A stretch of DNA of 64,000 nucleotides from Trochalopteron elliotii (GCA_024734555.1 JANPWX010000332.1:504457-568456); one strand, 5' to 3'; numbered from the stretch's first letter, positions 1 through 13,327 are shown. Numbers and translations are program-made. Notes: generated by a model not told the origin, from the sequence alone.

Positions 1-205
1 CAAGCCCATCAAACCCAGCCTGTGCCCCATCCCCACCTTGTCACCAGCCCAGAGCCTTCCTCGGACACCTCCAGATTCCTCCAGACTCCTGGGCAGCTCC
101 TTCCAATGTTTAACACCTCTTCCCATGAAGAAATTCATCCTGATGTCCAGCCTGATGCTCTCCTGGTGCAGCTTGAGGCTTTGATGCCACCTGGGCAATG
201 TTCTG
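1..205 (-). mobile_element. CR1 LINE fragment, cut by the window edge
   Basis: A degraded CR1 non-LTR retrotransposon 3' region on the minus strand. The cues are the block reading ACCTTGTCACCAGCCCAGAG, the later stretch around CCTGATGTCCAGCCTGATGC, and then CAGCTTGAGGCTTTGATGCC. These line up in order with the better-preserved minus-strand CR1 at 5677-6112. The element continues to the left of the window. The right limit is approximate, where similarity fades. No intact coding frame remains, and the 108-codon open frame over it is a by-product. Confidence 0.75.
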
Positions 206-1771
206 CTGAGTTTGGGTCAGAGCTTGTGCTTGCAGCCCCAGTTAACCTCTCTGCAACGAAAAACCCAACCTTAAATAGCAGAAAATGTCAGGAAAATTAT
301 GTTAATTTGCAGAGTAAATTTTCTTCAGGACCTCCAAGAAGTAAGTGAATGTTATTGTTGTTATTACTTGTTTTTTATCACTGGGGAAACCCAAGGACAA
401 TTAAATGAACTCGCTGGAGATCACAGTGCCAGAGAGAGAAGAAAAAGAAACGTTTACTGACTGATGTTGGAGGTTTATTGACTTGGGGATTTTAGGGGTG
501 CTTTTCATGAGAAACTGCTGGTTTCCAAAACTTCCATGGCAATGGACAGCCTGTCTGACCAGGAATAATCCTGCTATTAGGAATAAGCTTCATCACAAAT
601 GGGAGAAAAGGAGGCTCAGACAGGAGGGGTTGCACGTGTCTCCCCTTCCCACCCAGGGTGAAAGCCAGCAGGGCCCTCCAGGGCCAGCTCAGTGCCAGCA
701 TGGAACAGGAAAACTGGTTCCCACCCCACTCGCTGCTTTTTGACTCCCAGCACTTGACTCAAGCAGAGTCTGTTCCCCTCTCCTCTCTCCTGAACCTGAT
801 TTACTGTGGGGTTGATCTGATTTAGGGTTGTTCTTCTTTCATGCCCTGCTCGGGAGCAGCAGTGTCTGGGATGTTGCAACATTTAGAAAGCTTTTGGGTG
901 TTTTTAAGTGTATTGAAATGTACTTTTCATGGCACAGCTGCACACGCCCTTTCCACTGTTCAGCCTCTACTCCTCCCACTTGAAAACAAACCTTTTGAAA
1001 GCAGAGGGGAAGAATAATTAAAAAAAATTGTAATCTGCCTCAGGTAATGACATGATTGAAACATCACCATTTTGTCTGGAGGGTCACAGGACGGTTTTAT
1101 GAGAAAGCTTTAAAGCTGCTAACTCGAGAGAACCTTTGATATTTCCCCTTTTGTTGTTGCTAACGTGTTCTCCTTCCTGGCTCTTGGAAACAAAGCCCTG
1201 TCGCTTCGACAAATTTGGTGCCAAAGATGTTCTGCCACGGGCTGGTTTGACAATCTGGGAAGATTAATTGAGCAGCTACATCTGAGATATTCCAAATTGT
1301 TTTGGTAATTTAGATATTTACCAGGCAGGAGACACCACGGCCCCGCAGCCAGCCTTGGGGATGGGATGGTGGAGCTTACATGGTGTGGTGAGGTCCCTGT
1401 GGGGTGATTTGGGGTTTGGCAAGAAAAAATTCTCCTCATGGTGGCTTGTGTTTCATCAAAACAGCTGCAAATAAAGGGAGAAATGAACTTACGTGCTGCA
1501 AAGTGCTTGTGGTGGCATCAACAGTGATTGGGCAGAATTATTTTCCCACTCCTTATAAAACAAAATAGTCACTAAGAACTAGGAGTTGAGATTTCTGGAG
1601 CTTTGATGTGACTTCTTCTGTGCTTTTAGAGATCCAGCAAAGCATTTCTCATATCTCACTACTTCCTTGTTAGTCCTATCTTGGTGATTATGGACTAACA
1701 TTTCCTATATCTTGATTTTTTTACAAATGTGTTCAGTTCCCAGAATTGCTTAAATCTCCATTGGCTTGCTT
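206..1771. other. Unique non-coding sequence
   Basis: I see no gene or repeat family here. Open frames are short and overlap on both strands. A GTAAGT donor-like hexamer near 340 sits just beyond the CR1 relic, but no convincing upstream exon goes with it. There is a short TTG/TTA-rich stretch at 349-375. Confidence 0.6.
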
Positions 1772-1849
1772 CTAGTATTATATCTAACATATATTTCCAC
1801 TATTATTCTACCAGTATTACATCTAATGTATATTTCTGCTGTTGGATAG
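1772..1849. repeat. Imperfect 39-bp tandem duplication (2 copies)
   Basis: Two adjacent AT-rich copies, starting near 1772 (CTAGTATTATATCTAACATA) and 1811 (CCAGTATTACATCTAATGTA), match at about 26 of 33 compared positions, with mostly transition differences. This looks like an old local tandem duplication with no coding content. Confidence 0.6.
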
Positions 1850-4800
1850 TTGTTGTTCATGATGAAAAATGAAGTTATTTCTGATCAAGGCAGAAAATGG
1901 AAAAAGAAATCTGAAAATTAAATTGCAGCAGAGCATGAACTCTACTCAAGCAGCCATGGAAGGTTCTCAGGGTGTATTTCCCAGATATTCCTCACTCAGC
2001 AGCAGCTCATAGAAAGGTTTGCAAGAAACAAATGAGACGGATTGGGAGTGTAATTGAAAAGAATGTGAGGATTTTACTTGAAAAGACATTAATGGGTCAT
2101 TTCTAAAACCGTACTGACATTTCTCCTTGTACCAGAGTCTGTTTGAGGAAAACGTCTGCTTATTTTGCGAGATGCAGGAGGTTTGGAAAAGATGTAGAAT
2201 TTTGCACTGTGGCCAAACCCAAATGAAGACAAATGAAAATGGGCTGGTGGCAGCCAAAGGAAGCCAAGGCAGACCATAGACACTGCTGGGACCTGTCCAT
2301 CACGGGCTTCTGGCAGAGATCCTGAGCAACTGGAAATGTTTCCACCATTGCTCTCACAAAGTGAATGGTCTGGGCCTCATAAAGAGCTGTTTCTTGTGGA
2401 AATCACTGGAAATATTTAGCCTTTGGGTCCTGGTGGAAAGTTGTCTCTGCTGAGTTTGGCCGGCACGACTTTGCCTCGAAATTATCTTCACCAGCCACTA
2501 AATGAGATAAATGAGAAGCTTGGAATGGAACCACTGCTGCCTTTTGTGATATCAGTGAGAGGGAATTGTTCTGCCATAGGAGAAGAATAAATAGGAATTG
2601 TTATACATTATATGTATGTCTGCCATCCTGAGGAAAAAAAAAAAGACAAGGTGCCCTACACCCTTTTGATATGGAGTAATGAACAATTTTTCTCTCTTTT
2701 TTTTTCTGGGCACACCCAAACTCCTGGAGGCTCTCTCCTGTAAAAGAGGGAGGTGCAGGCAGCCTGTGGAATACATTAATTTGACTTTATTTTATATATT
2801 GTCTTGTCAGATACACTTAGCAGAGAGGGATGCAAAACATCGGATGGAGCTGGCAGCTAATTTATAGGTGGAATACCAATTTTTTGCCATCTGGATGGGA
2901 TTTTGTCTTCAGTTTAAATGCTAATTTTGTGTCTTCTGGACAGGTTTATAGTCCAACCATAGAATACAGAATTCTGTCTGGGAACTTCCATGAATATTGC
3001 TCCTGTTCCCAGTATTTCAGATTATCCACGGATTTAGACCAGGGTAGATGGAATTGGATGGATTTTGATGCAGACCATCTCAAATACTTTTGGCTTTCAT
3101 ATCAACATCTGTGCAAGGATTCACCTGTCAGGAATGTTGGGTTGGACAACTCAGAGAGGTCCCAGTGCTCCCAGTGTGAATTTCCCAGTACCACCATCAC
3201 AGATCTGTTTCTATCCACAGAGGCCTCATGGGAGGGAGTTATAACGTGGAGCTTTCCTAAAGGATGTGTCAAAATTAATGTTTGCTAATTTAGGAATAAG
3301 TGGGAATGTGATGCCTGACCCTGTCTGGATGCCAATGTCCACCAAAGCTGCTCTGACATTCCCCTCCTGAGCTGGGCAGGGGAGAGAAAATACAATAAAA
3401 AATCAAGATAAGGCCCCAGAGAGCTCACTGAGCAATTGCCCTCACAGGGAAGACAAAGAGAGCCCAAAATCTCACCACACAAACTCAACACAGAGAAAAA
3501 CTGCAATAAGAACTGCACTTGTCGGTGGTTAAAATATTGCTTTCTGTGGGGAAATCCTCTGGGGTTTTGATCGTCGCTTTCCCCAGTGAGCTCCATCCAG
3601 GCTGTGTTTACCCTCTGTGAGCTCTGCCCTGGCTGCCATAGAGAGAAAGGAGGGGAGAGAAATGAAATGCTATGGAAAACAAAAGTGGTCTGAAGTGGAG
3701 CTGTAGCTAACTCCAGCTGTAACAACAGGGCTGTGGCTTTCCAAATTTTAATCTCCCAAAAGAATCTGTATCAAATTCTTCAGCCCAGAGGTCAAGAGGG
3801 ATTTTAGTAATGGAATGGGACAACTCAGCCTGTAAAGCCTTGTGGGCAAAGGCCTTCTGTGGAATAAGTGTCCATGATAAGTGCTCCCGAGCCATGCAGG
3901 AATAAAAATAAATAATGGTGATTATAAAGTTATTTCACACTTTTCTCTCTTCAATCACATCCCTCGTGGCCAAGATGACATGCTCTGCACAGGAGGCAGC
4001 TCAGATGGAGGAGACAGCAGGCCCCATGCTCAGATTTCTGACATTCTCGAGCACAGCCTGCAGCCGTGGCCCAAAAGCTGCCTCAGGAATGTTCTCTGGG
4101 TTTTGTCATTCCGGTGGTATTTGGATACAAAAGTACAAAAGTGAGTTGGGAATACAGTCTGGGCAACCTCAGGGCCTCAGGACCTCTATTACAAGTAACA
4201 AGTTGCAATGCAGCCCTTGCTTGAGAAAACGGGGTGGGAATCCCTGGCAACAAAAAGAGCTGTGGAAAATAAACTGGTAACTCCAACCTCTCAGAAATCC
4301 TTGTTTATTCTTCTCCAGCTCCTAGGAGAGCATCCAGAAGGACCTTCCAGCCCCAGCCCAGCAGTGAAACCCATTCCCCTGCCAAATGGAGCTGCTCCCA
4401 GCTCCAGCCCATGGCACGAGCCCTTGTTGCTGATGGATGGATGTGTGAGAGGGCAGAGATGACCAACAGCACCACTCAGTTCGGACAAAAGCAGAGACAA
4501 GTTTTCCATTTCCCACATAAACGCCTCCCTCTGCAGTGCAGGGAAACCTAGGATGCATTTCCTGCACCACAGCAGGTACAGCCAGGTGGAGGACAAGATT
4601 AATGCCAGCCTGAAAGGCAGGGCTGAGGGAGATGTGCTGTGCTGTCTGCTGGGAAAGAAATGCAGCTGTACCTTGGGCTGCTTTGTGAGCTTTTGGCTCC
4701 CATCAGAGCTGGGGACTGAGCTGGAACAGAACCACTGACCTACCTTTTGTAGGGTTTGTGGGTCACTGATAATATTTCCTATGTAGCAGGGGGAATCAGA

Positions 4801-5676
4801 GCTTCTGCAGCCAGGCAAAACCTTGCTGCCCCTCTCTGTTCCCTTAAATTCCCAAAGCCAGCACGTTCTCCCATGGCTCTGCCCCTCACAGGACAGAGCC
4901 AGACTGTCCCTGCTGAAGTGGAGCAAACGTTTTTCCAAGGGGTCAGAGTTCAGGAGGAGCTTGTAAGCAGATTATGGGGCTGGTAGAAAGGCCAAAGGCA
5001 CCCTAAGTCTTTACATTCCCAAAGTGCTGTGTTAAACTCTAGCCCAAGGATGTACTTAACCCCAGAGAGGATGGAGGTCAAGTGAACTTGCAGCATTTCA
5101 AACGCAATCAGCTTGGAAAAGTAGCTGTTTATAAAGAAGTTTATTGCAGACCCAAGCTAATGTTAGCATTCCCTCTCTACAAATAAGCCTGACCTATTGT
5201 TAGTCTTGTCAAAGAGCTGCCACGTTTGTTTTATAGCATCACACAGCCAGGCTTTATTTCAGTTTAGATTAAATCTCAGGGAACGTTTTGGCTCAGGGGC
5301 ATTGAAAGGAGATGCAGGGGGAGTGTTTTTGCCATCTCTCTTCAGGTACTTAACTCAGACTTGCTGCTTATACTGTCGGGAGAGTGAAGGAGAGGATCCC
5401 AGAGGGCAGCTCAGAGCTCCTGAAATGGGTCCTGAACTGATACCTGGGGGTCCTTCCTCTTTCTTGGGCCAAAAAAAATGAGGTGAAAACAGGCCAGGCT
5501 TGGTCCAGCCTCAGCAGCCCTCCTGCTTTTCTCAAACATCCTTCACCAGGACACCCAAGGGCTGTGCCAGGGAAAGGCAAACAGCCCAGCTGAGGGTGCT
5601 CAGCAGATCCCACCTGCTTTTCCTTTGGGTGAAAAGGAGATGATGCATTATTTGGCCAGAAAAACTTTGTTTTAAA
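1850..5676. other. Unique non-coding sequence with long chance ORFs
   Basis: No recognisable gene. The interval holds a 152-codon plus frame (2830-3288) and the longest frame in the window, 215 codons on the minus strand (4291-4938). Neither has a domain, signal peptide plus fold, or splice context that I recognise. The 215-codon frame lies in GC-rich DNA and is crossed by open frames on the opposite strand, which argues for chance. A 13-A run lies near 2633. Confidence 0.55.
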
Positions 5677-6112
5677 TCACAGGATCATTAGGATTGGAAA
5701 AGATCTCCAAGATTATTCAGTACAACCTGTGGCAATGCCCACCTTGTCCCCAGCCCAGAGCACTCAGTGCCACCTCCAGCCCTTCCTGGGACACTCCAGG
5801 GATGGGGATCCAAACCTCCCTGGGCACTTCCAAGGCCTGAGCACCCTTTCCATGGGGAAATTCCTGCTGCTGTCCACCCTGAGCCTCCCCTGGCCCAGCC
5901 TGAGGCCGTTCCCTCTCCTCCTGTCCCTGTTCCCTGGGAGCAGAGCCCGACCCCCCCGGCTGTCCCCTCCTGGCAGGGACTTGTGCAGAGCCACAGGGTC
6001 CCCCCTGAGCCTCCTTTTCTCCAGGCTGAGCCCCTTTCCCAGCTCCCTCAGCCTCTCCTGGGGCTCCAGCCCCTTCCCCAGCTCCATTCCCTGCCCTGGA
6101 CACTCTCCAGCC
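5677..6112 (-). mobile_element. CR1 LINE 3' fragment, 5'-truncated
   Basis: About 435 bp of CR1 on the minus strand. The 3' end is at the left (ATCACAGGATCATTAGGATT, the reverse of the usual CR1 tail). It runs through the GC-rich 3' part of the element (CACCTTGTCCCCAGCCCAGA, then GAGCCTCCTTTTCTCCAGGC) to an abrupt 5' truncation near CACTCTCCAG. Open frames of 116-164 codons across it reflect its GC richness and old reading frame; no intact reverse transcriptase is present. Confidence 0.92.
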
Positions 6113-7079
6113 AATGAGAATAACAATATAAAAATCACAAAATGTCTCCTTTAAAAAGCTGTAGTCACTAAGAGAATCTCCCCCTTGAAGACCATGCCCT
6201 GTACACATCATTATTTTTAATTACCATTTCTATAACCATCATAATTAATATTTCCATGATCATTGGAGTGACACCGGCAGTAGTTCTGAGGAACCACACT
6301 CAAGAACTGGGATCCCTTTTTGGGGGTGTCAGCAGGGAGGCACCAAATCTGCATGGGGAGTGGAATATCTGAAATTTTCAGAGGCAGCTCAGTAATTTCT
6401 CATATTATCAGTGCAAGAGATCAACCAAGATGTGGTGAAAAGCCAGGAGTGAGTGTCCTCTCCTCTCTATGACTTCCCAGCCTACACCTGTATGCACAAA
6501 TTCCAATTACTCAGGTGGACATGGGACTTGTACAGGTATTTTATGGGAGGAACAAGTTTATTCTGGCCCCTTAAGTGTTCTCCCAGAGCCTGTTTGGCTT
6601 TGTTTTATGATAATAGTAATCTTACATGAAGCATTTCAAATCCTGAAGCTTAGAAGTCATTCCTATAAAGGGCCAAAGAGTGCTGTGGAATGAGCAAAGA
6701 TTTCATATTTGGGGATTTTATAGCAGCCTCAGAAATGTCTCTGTTTTCTGAGGGAGGCTGAATATTCCTGAGCCAGGAGTCAATTAAAATATGTAATACG
6801 GATTTTTTTCTTATAGGTAGACCTTGTTTTTAAAAAAAAAAAAAGAATTTAAGAAAGCTCTTTTTTTGGTAAAAATGTAAGAATAAATTAAGCAATCTTT
6901 TCTCATGGTTGATCCAGACACACTAATGGTGGTTTATGAGAAGGGGGACTCAAAACACATTTCAAATACAGTGAAAATTCTTTTCCTAGAACAAAAAAAC
7001 GCTTTCATTTTTCCTAAGATACATCTTGCTTAAGAGCCCTGAGTGTTGAACAAGCCATTAAGAAATGCTGTCTCCAGTC
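6113..7079. other. Unique AT-rich sequence
   Basis: No gene or repeat recognised beyond a 14-A run near 6831-6844. AT content rises abruptly after the CR1 boundary. Confidence 0.5.
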
Positions 7080-7420
7080 CAGCTCTCTCAGCTCTTTCAC
7101 ACATAATTGCCTAATTGAAATAGGATCATTTATTAGCTTCTTTGCTTGAGGCTTCTGCAGCTCCAGCTCCTGCTCTTGGGCATCCTCCTTTGAATTGTAG
7201 CATTTACCTCAGCTAATTATAATGTGGTATCACTTGATAAAGCCAACTGAGATCATAATGGGAAGACACTGAAACATCTGCCAAGGTTGGAAAATTGGGT
7301 TTTTCTTTTTACTGCTGCCAAAGACAGGTTACCTGTAATTAGTTCTAATTTCTAAATAAGTGCAGGCTGTACTTCTAAAAGGTACAATATCATGCCTTGC
7401 CCCCTTTTTAGAGACAAGTT
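7080..7420. promoter_or_regulatory. Block resembling a conserved non-coding element
   Basis: An AT-rich, non-repetitive block containing TAATTA (7214-7219) next to a TGATAA-type GATA site, plus CCTAATTG and TGTAATTAG motifs, with no open frame of note. This texture is typical of vertebrate developmental enhancers, but I infer that from composition and motifs only; conservation cannot be seen from one sequence. Confidence 0.25.
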
Positions 7421-8944
7421 GGGAATTATACATCTCAATCAACTGTATTCCTTCTCTATGTCAGGAATAATGGTTTTGCCTGAGAATTTAGGGAGGAGAA
7501 ATGGAGTTATACAAGCAAAATACTCGTGGGATTCCTGTCCCATGTGACAAAAAAAAAAATGGCACAAGTCCCCAAAATGGAAATCAAGGGAGTTCCAAAA
7601 TTCTCAGTATGGATTATTTTTGTTGTTCTCTGAATCCTGAATATTTATTATTCAGGCATTACAACTCACCTTCGAACCCCTTTGAATTATTTTTTTTTAA
7701 TTGTTGTTATTTTTTAATGCCAGCTGTAATTCTCAAATAATCACAGGGCTCCAAGCTGGAGTTTTACAAACCCATGAGCATCCCAAGAGCTGGAAAACTC
7801 TGCTCAGATCTGCCTGGATTTACATCACAGAATGGAATTTCTGGGTGTTTTTTTATCTGTTTGGGGGGGTTTGTTCTCAAAGGATCCCAGTATTCCAGCT
7901 CATTTTGACACGGGCTGTGATCCCCAATCCTGGCCTTTCCCAGGACAGGCAGAGCTGTGTGGGAGCGCCAGGCTGGAACTCCAAAAGGGAATGGGATGTT
8001 TGGGATGCACCAGAAAAAAAAAAAAAAAAAAAAAGCTGTCTGTGGATTTTAGGAGTGGAATAACTTCAGATTTGACACCTTGCCTGAGCCAGACTTGATG
8101 AAAGCAGCTTCCACTGCCCCCCACCCTGAATTCCTCCTGCCTGCAGTCAGCCCTTGCAATCAGCCTGCCCCGAAATAAACCCAGGAAGGAAAGGAAAGCA
8201 AAGGCACCTCACGGCCCTTGATGTCTGACATTCACCTGCTGCCCAAGTGGGTGCTGTGGAGTGGCTCTGCAGCCTCTGAGTGGGCACCACTTCTCATTTT
8301 GCAGACACCTCCCTGTCCTCCAAAGCTCTTCCCGTTTTCCTGTGGCACCTGATACCCTTCCCAAGGTTCTGACCCCAGCAGGGTTTTTCCTTGAGCAGTC
8401 CCAGCCTGAAGAGGCCATGGAGGATGAAGTGCTGACTGCTGCCCTGGGTCTGGGCCATCCCCTGGGCTCTGTTTTTAGAAGGCTGTTGAAGATAAGCTGT
8501 TGGCAGGCTGCTCAGGAGGAAAAGGAACAAAAAAAAAAGGATGCAAAGGAAGGTGGTGGATATGCTGAGGAGGACACTGAGCTCCACAGTAATGCAGAAA
8601 ACTCTTTTCAGTATGGTTGATCCCTTGGTGGGTTTGTCTTCTCCCTCTGAATGCCTGAAATTTTGCACTGAAAATGGGAGGGAACCTGGTTGCAAAGAGT
8701 TTTAACGATCTCATTGTACATGGTAGAACTTACGCAGTCCAGATCTCAGCTTTTCCCCTTTGGACTTTGTAAAGACCTTTTTTTTTTTTTTTTTTTAATC
8801 CCTCCTATTAGAAACTGAGCCAGAGAACAAACAAATAACTACATTAAGATAGTTGGCTCCTTAAATTTCTTGACTCACTCTGGAAATGGATTTTATGTGT
8901 GTATATGTGTGGTTTCTCTTCTCTTTCTTCCTTCTTTCTAACAG
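7421..8944. other. Unique sequence with homopolymer runs
   Basis: No gene recognised. Contains an A21 run (8014-8034) and a T19 run (8778-8796). A TG/CT-rich stretch at 8895-8940 ends in the strong splice-acceptor-like tract of the next feature. Confidence 0.5.
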
Positions 8945-9047
8945 CCACTTTGTACTAAATGTTTCATCACAGACATTTGGTCATCCTTTAGAAGCCTTTT
9001 GGTGAATTCTTGCTGGTGCTGCAGTTTGTCCACACAGAAAGACCAGG
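8945..9047 (+). other. Possible internal exon (103 nt), unidentified
   Basis: The segment is preceded by a roughly 30-base pyrimidine tract ending TTTCTAACAG, an excellent acceptor, and followed by CCAGG/GTGAGTAA, a strong donor. Frame 1 is open throughout (34 codons plus 1 nt), while the other two frames are stopped. The peptide starts PLCTKCFITDIWSSFRSLLV and is Cys/Ser-rich. I do not recognise it. It could be a coding exon, a lncRNA exon or one of the many pseudo-exons in vertebrate introns; no phase-compatible partner was found nearby. Confidence 0.3.
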
Positions 9048-10191
9048 GTGAGTAATGAGAAAATAAACTTTCCCCTGTGCTGTTCTTTCACTTCTCTGCT
9101 TCTGCTGCTGTGGTTTGACCCAAGACTTTGTAGCTCAGTTTGCTTCTGCACCTTTGCAGAAGATGGAGAGTGATTCTCAGGGAAAAAAAGGACAATTCAG
9201 TCTCCTTGGGTTTGCCTTTTTCTGAGATCAATGATAGGTGCCCGCCAGGAACCTGGGTTTGAGGTAGAAGTCTTTCTTTAGAATCCAATTAATGTGGGGT
9301 AAATTACAGACCAACTTTTACTCCTTTTGCCCGACTAACAGGGTTTATTTTAAAAGCAAACCACTAAACTTCAACTGAGCCATCTCCAGCCCAGCCTGTC
9401 CAAGCATTTGATAAATCTTTATGTTGGGCAGGCACTTTTACATCATTACTTGAGGCTGGCAGCAGGCACTGAGGCTCCAATCCCACAGAACTCCACAGGG
9501 AACCTTCAGAGCAGTTTTCTCTGGAAAATTTCTATTCATATCAGCTCCAATATTGGTCTAATTGAGATTATTTGAAGTGTAGGAGCCTGGTTGTTTGGGA
9601 TTGTTCAAATCCTTTCAGGGAGCACTGAAATTTTCATCTGGATGAGTTCTGAGAAACCAGGAACAGGTTCAGCATTTATGAATTTCATTAGATTAAGCTC
9701 AAAAAAATGGGTCAAGAGCCCCCAGGGAGACCATTGTGTTCTACGATGGGGTTTAAGAGAACAGCAAAGTCCTCAATTAAAAATTGGCAGTAAGAGGTGA
9801 GCCTTCCCTTGCAGTACAAGCAGCCTGAAAAACGAGCCACAAACTCAATACATTTTCAGTCATATTCAGGCAGAAACCTGAATGCTGATTCACAAACATT
9901 CTGGCTTGGCTGGCTGCAAATCATTGGCTTAAATTAATTCCTCCAGCTCTTCAGAAATTGATTTCCAGTTCAGTGCGACACTGGATCCCTCCCAAATCAA
10001 GAACACACCTTGATAAAATACCTGTTAAATGCGGATGTTAACTTCAATATTCTCATTTTCAGCTCTGTAACTGACAGTAAAGTGCAAAGCATTTTTAATT
10101 TTTGTTCAGAGGCAGCTGATGTTTGTTGGCTGGGGAGGTCTCTGTGGGTGTGTGACCATGGATGGGCTTTTTGGTGCTCTCCAAAGGAAAC
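9048..10191. other. Unique non-coding sequence
   Basis: No gene, RNA or repeat family recognised. Only short, isolated open frames occur. Confidence 0.5.
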
Positions 10192-10456
10192 TACAAGGGG
10201 TAGAGGGACAGGACAAGGAAGAATGGTTTCTCACTGACAGAGGGCAGGGATAGAAAATTGGAAAGAAAATTCTCCCTGTGAGGGTGGGGAGGCCCTGGAA
10301 TAGAATTTCCAGAGAAGCTGTGGCTGCCCCATCCCTGGCAGTGTCCAAGGCCAGGCTGGATGGGGCTTGGAGCACCCTGGGACCATGGCAGGGGGTGAAA
10401 TTTTAATGTCCCTTCCAACCCAAACCATTCCACAATTCTCCGATTCTATTCTATGC
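10192..10456 (+). mobile_element. CR1 LINE 3' end, 5'-truncated
   Basis: About 265 bp of the CR1 3' region on the plus strand. It shows the ordered hallmarks: TCCCTGTGAGGGTGGGGAGG, then CAGAGAAGCTGTGGCTGCCC, then GGCAGTGTCCAAGGCCAGGC, and a tail with CCATTCCACAATTCTCCGAT followed by TTCTATTCTATG. Truncation at the 5' side is normal for CR1. It closely resembles the copy at 44107-44366, suggesting the same subfamily. Confidence 0.93.
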
Positions 10457-13085
10457 TCCTTCCCTCATTCTCTTTTGTCCTCCCCTCACTCCTTTGGGTC
10501 TGTTCCCACCACAAACCCCTCAGGACAGAAATCGCCTCACGCAGGATTTCGCGCGGCCCTCACCCACAAACTCTCTGCTCCTCATAACCCGCCCCACAAC
10601 CCCATGCCATGATTGCATCAAAACATCCACACAGGACCCAAAAACTCTTCCAGAATTTGCAGCTCAGCTGTGTGCATCCCTCTGGGAGAGGGAAGAGTGG
10701 ACAGCACCCTGCCCCAGGCCGGGAGAGGCCTTGTTCCAGGCCCGGCACATCCAGCGCTGCTGGGAGCACGGCGGGAGTTTTGCTGGGATTAACCCAGCCA
10801 CTTGTTTATTCCCTGGGTTAATTTCACACGCCGAGCACCAAGCTTGTGTTAATTATATGATTTACTGGGCTGTGCTTGGTTTTTTTGTTTTTTTTTTTCA
10901 TTGAGTCGTAAAAAAAAAAAAAACCATCTTGAATAAGGACTCTTGTTCTGGTAGATTTTTTGCTTGTTTGTGAGTGGCCTGGAAATAGTTAACAGCAAGC
11001 ACGTCCTCTGGGCCAAAAGGGACTGGAAGGCTCAGATTATTGCCTTATTTATTTTATTTTATTCCTAATTAACGTTTTATGAGCTCTGAATATGTTTACA
11101 GGAGCACATGCTGGAAAGGGCACATGGACAAACAGAATTAAGAGCCATTGGCTGCTCCACAGCATGGCCAGATTAAAACATCACGGAGCAGTCTTGTGCC
11201 TTTGCTGTTGGAAGAAGCTGGACAGGTCCATTTACAGCAGGAACAAAAGCTCACCTGCATAGTTTTACTTCCTAACCCAAGCTCAAGTGTTTGGGAGGGA
11301 GGAAGAGCTGATCTGCTGGTGGGGAAATAAATCCACCAAGCAGCATTTCCAGAGGGAGACTTGGAGCTGGGGCAGTTTGTTCCCTCATCCCAGATGTCTG
11401 TTGATTCAGTAAAATTAAATTTAAATTATAAAAAGCAGCTCCTGAGTGTGATCTCCTGAGATCAGAGGAAGGGGGAGATGCTTGAACTCAGATCCCACCC
11501 AGATCTGCTCAGTGGAGCAGGGAGAGGCTCCAGCCTGACCCTACTGAGGAGCAGAGCTTGGCTTGTCTCTGTGCCCTGAACTTGTCCTGCTCCAGGTTCC
11601 ACACTGAAATCATCATTGCCTGGGAATAACCTGGCTTGGTTTTATTCGAGTCCACGGACAAAGCTGGGAATATGTTCATGCTTTCAAGCTCAGGATGAAC
11701 TCAGGGCCTGGATCGGTCATTTCCAGCTTCTCTCACTCTGAGCTGCTGAGGAATTTCCAGCTTTCCTTTCCTCAGAGCCCACAACATTGCCCTCCTGCTT
11801 CTGCAGCAGCAAAATCGACTCCTTTTTAACAAATAATCTCTCTCTTTCCCTCAAAATTTGTCTGCTTCTTCCATTGGCAAATGCAAGAGCTCTGGGTCCT
11901 ATCAACCAATTGCCCACAGAGAGTTTTATTGCCTTTTTTTTTAGCTGCCAAGGGAAAAACTAAGGCTGTTTATCAGAGAACTGCAAACACTCAGTGCTCC
12001 AAGAAATGTTAATATGATGCCCTTGGGATAAATATTGCTTCATTGTGTTTTTCAGCTGTCCATTACTTTCCTTTTGAGAAATAAAAGGAAATATATTACT
12101 AAGAAACAGAATGATTGTACAGCATGGTTAAAATCAGAAATAATCTGGTGGTGGAGGAAAAAATCCCCACATTTTTCTCCCAAAATACATTTTTAATTGG
12201 GAACAGAGCAGTACAGAGATCTAGGTGCAGATAAATTAAGTTTTCCTGTGTAACAGAAAGATTTTATTGTTGGCTAACATCTTTTAGTATTTTAATTATC
12301 AGGACAGAAAAGTGCTTCATTACTCTTTGTACAAAAACAAAACCCTAAGTGAATTATTCATCCACAATATCTGAGTTCCAGCTGGAGAAAGTTGTGAGAG
12401 GAGTTTAACTTGAACCTAGAACGATGCTGAAATCCCTGAGAGTTCCAGGCCCAAATTACTTTGGCGTCCCTGAGTAACTCAGGGATTATTTCTCAGCTCT
12501 TTAGACCTGTAGGTGTTTTCTGTCTCTCCATTCCCTTGTGAATCCCAGTTTTAGGGCCAGGCATTGCCCATATTCCCCAACCATGAATACATTACCTCTG
12601 CTGGGTATTTATTATTTGCATGGATTTCCCTCCCTCCGAATTCTCACGGTTTCCCGAGTCAGCACAGGAGGAAGGTGGGAATGTCCTCGTAAGCAAATTG
12701 CTGCTTCTCAGCATTATTTTTACTGCTGAGGTGCCTTTGCTGACTCAGAAGAGGCTCATAATTCTGCCTTTCCCACTCAGACACCGTCCTTCCAGTCAGA
12801 GCTCTCCTGCAGAAGGAAATTAGAGGGGGAAAAAGCACCAGCAGGAGATGGAAATACGGGATCCTGATCGGCCATGAGGTTCAGCCACTCTGGAGATAAA
12901 GGAAAGCTGATTCCCATCCTTATCCAGAGGTTCCAGCTGTGGCAGCAGCTGCACACACTGATGGCCCCTTTCCTTTCCATCCCCACCACCAGCTCAGAAA
13001 AACCATTCATCTACTGGTCAATATTCTGCTATTCCTGCTGTCTCACCAAACAGCAAAACCTGCAGGTGATGGTGGATTTCCAGAC
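10457..13085. other. Unique non-coding sequence
   Basis: No gene recognised. A mildly CpG-containing patch (about 10540-10780) has a 136-codon open frame with no recognisable domain. It is too small and too weak to call a CpG-island promoter. T- and A-runs flank 10880-10925. Confidence 0.5.
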
Positions 13086-13327
13086 TGATGCCTCAAGTTT
13101 GAGCTTTCATGTATTTCAGATTCTCTGCTGCTTAAGTGTAGTTCTGAGCCTCATAGTAGATGTTAGTAAGCTCCTTCACAGAGCAGGAAGACAAAACAAA
13201 TCCTTTTTCTGCTGAAGACCAAGGACAACTTTCAGGCCCAAAAGCACAAACAAGGGCGGCTGAAGGGAGGAGCAAGAAGGATGGGACCTCACAACCTGGA
13301 GCTGGAATTGGACAATTAAACCCCAAT

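Noticed and set aside
4291..4938. 215-codon minus-strand ORF, the longest in the window
   Set aside because: No recognisable domain, no splice or promoter context, and open frames on the opposite strand over the same GC-rich stretch; consistent with chance.
10540..10790. Possible CpG-island promoter
   Set aside because: CpGs are few and the patch is short; it does not meet the usual length or density.
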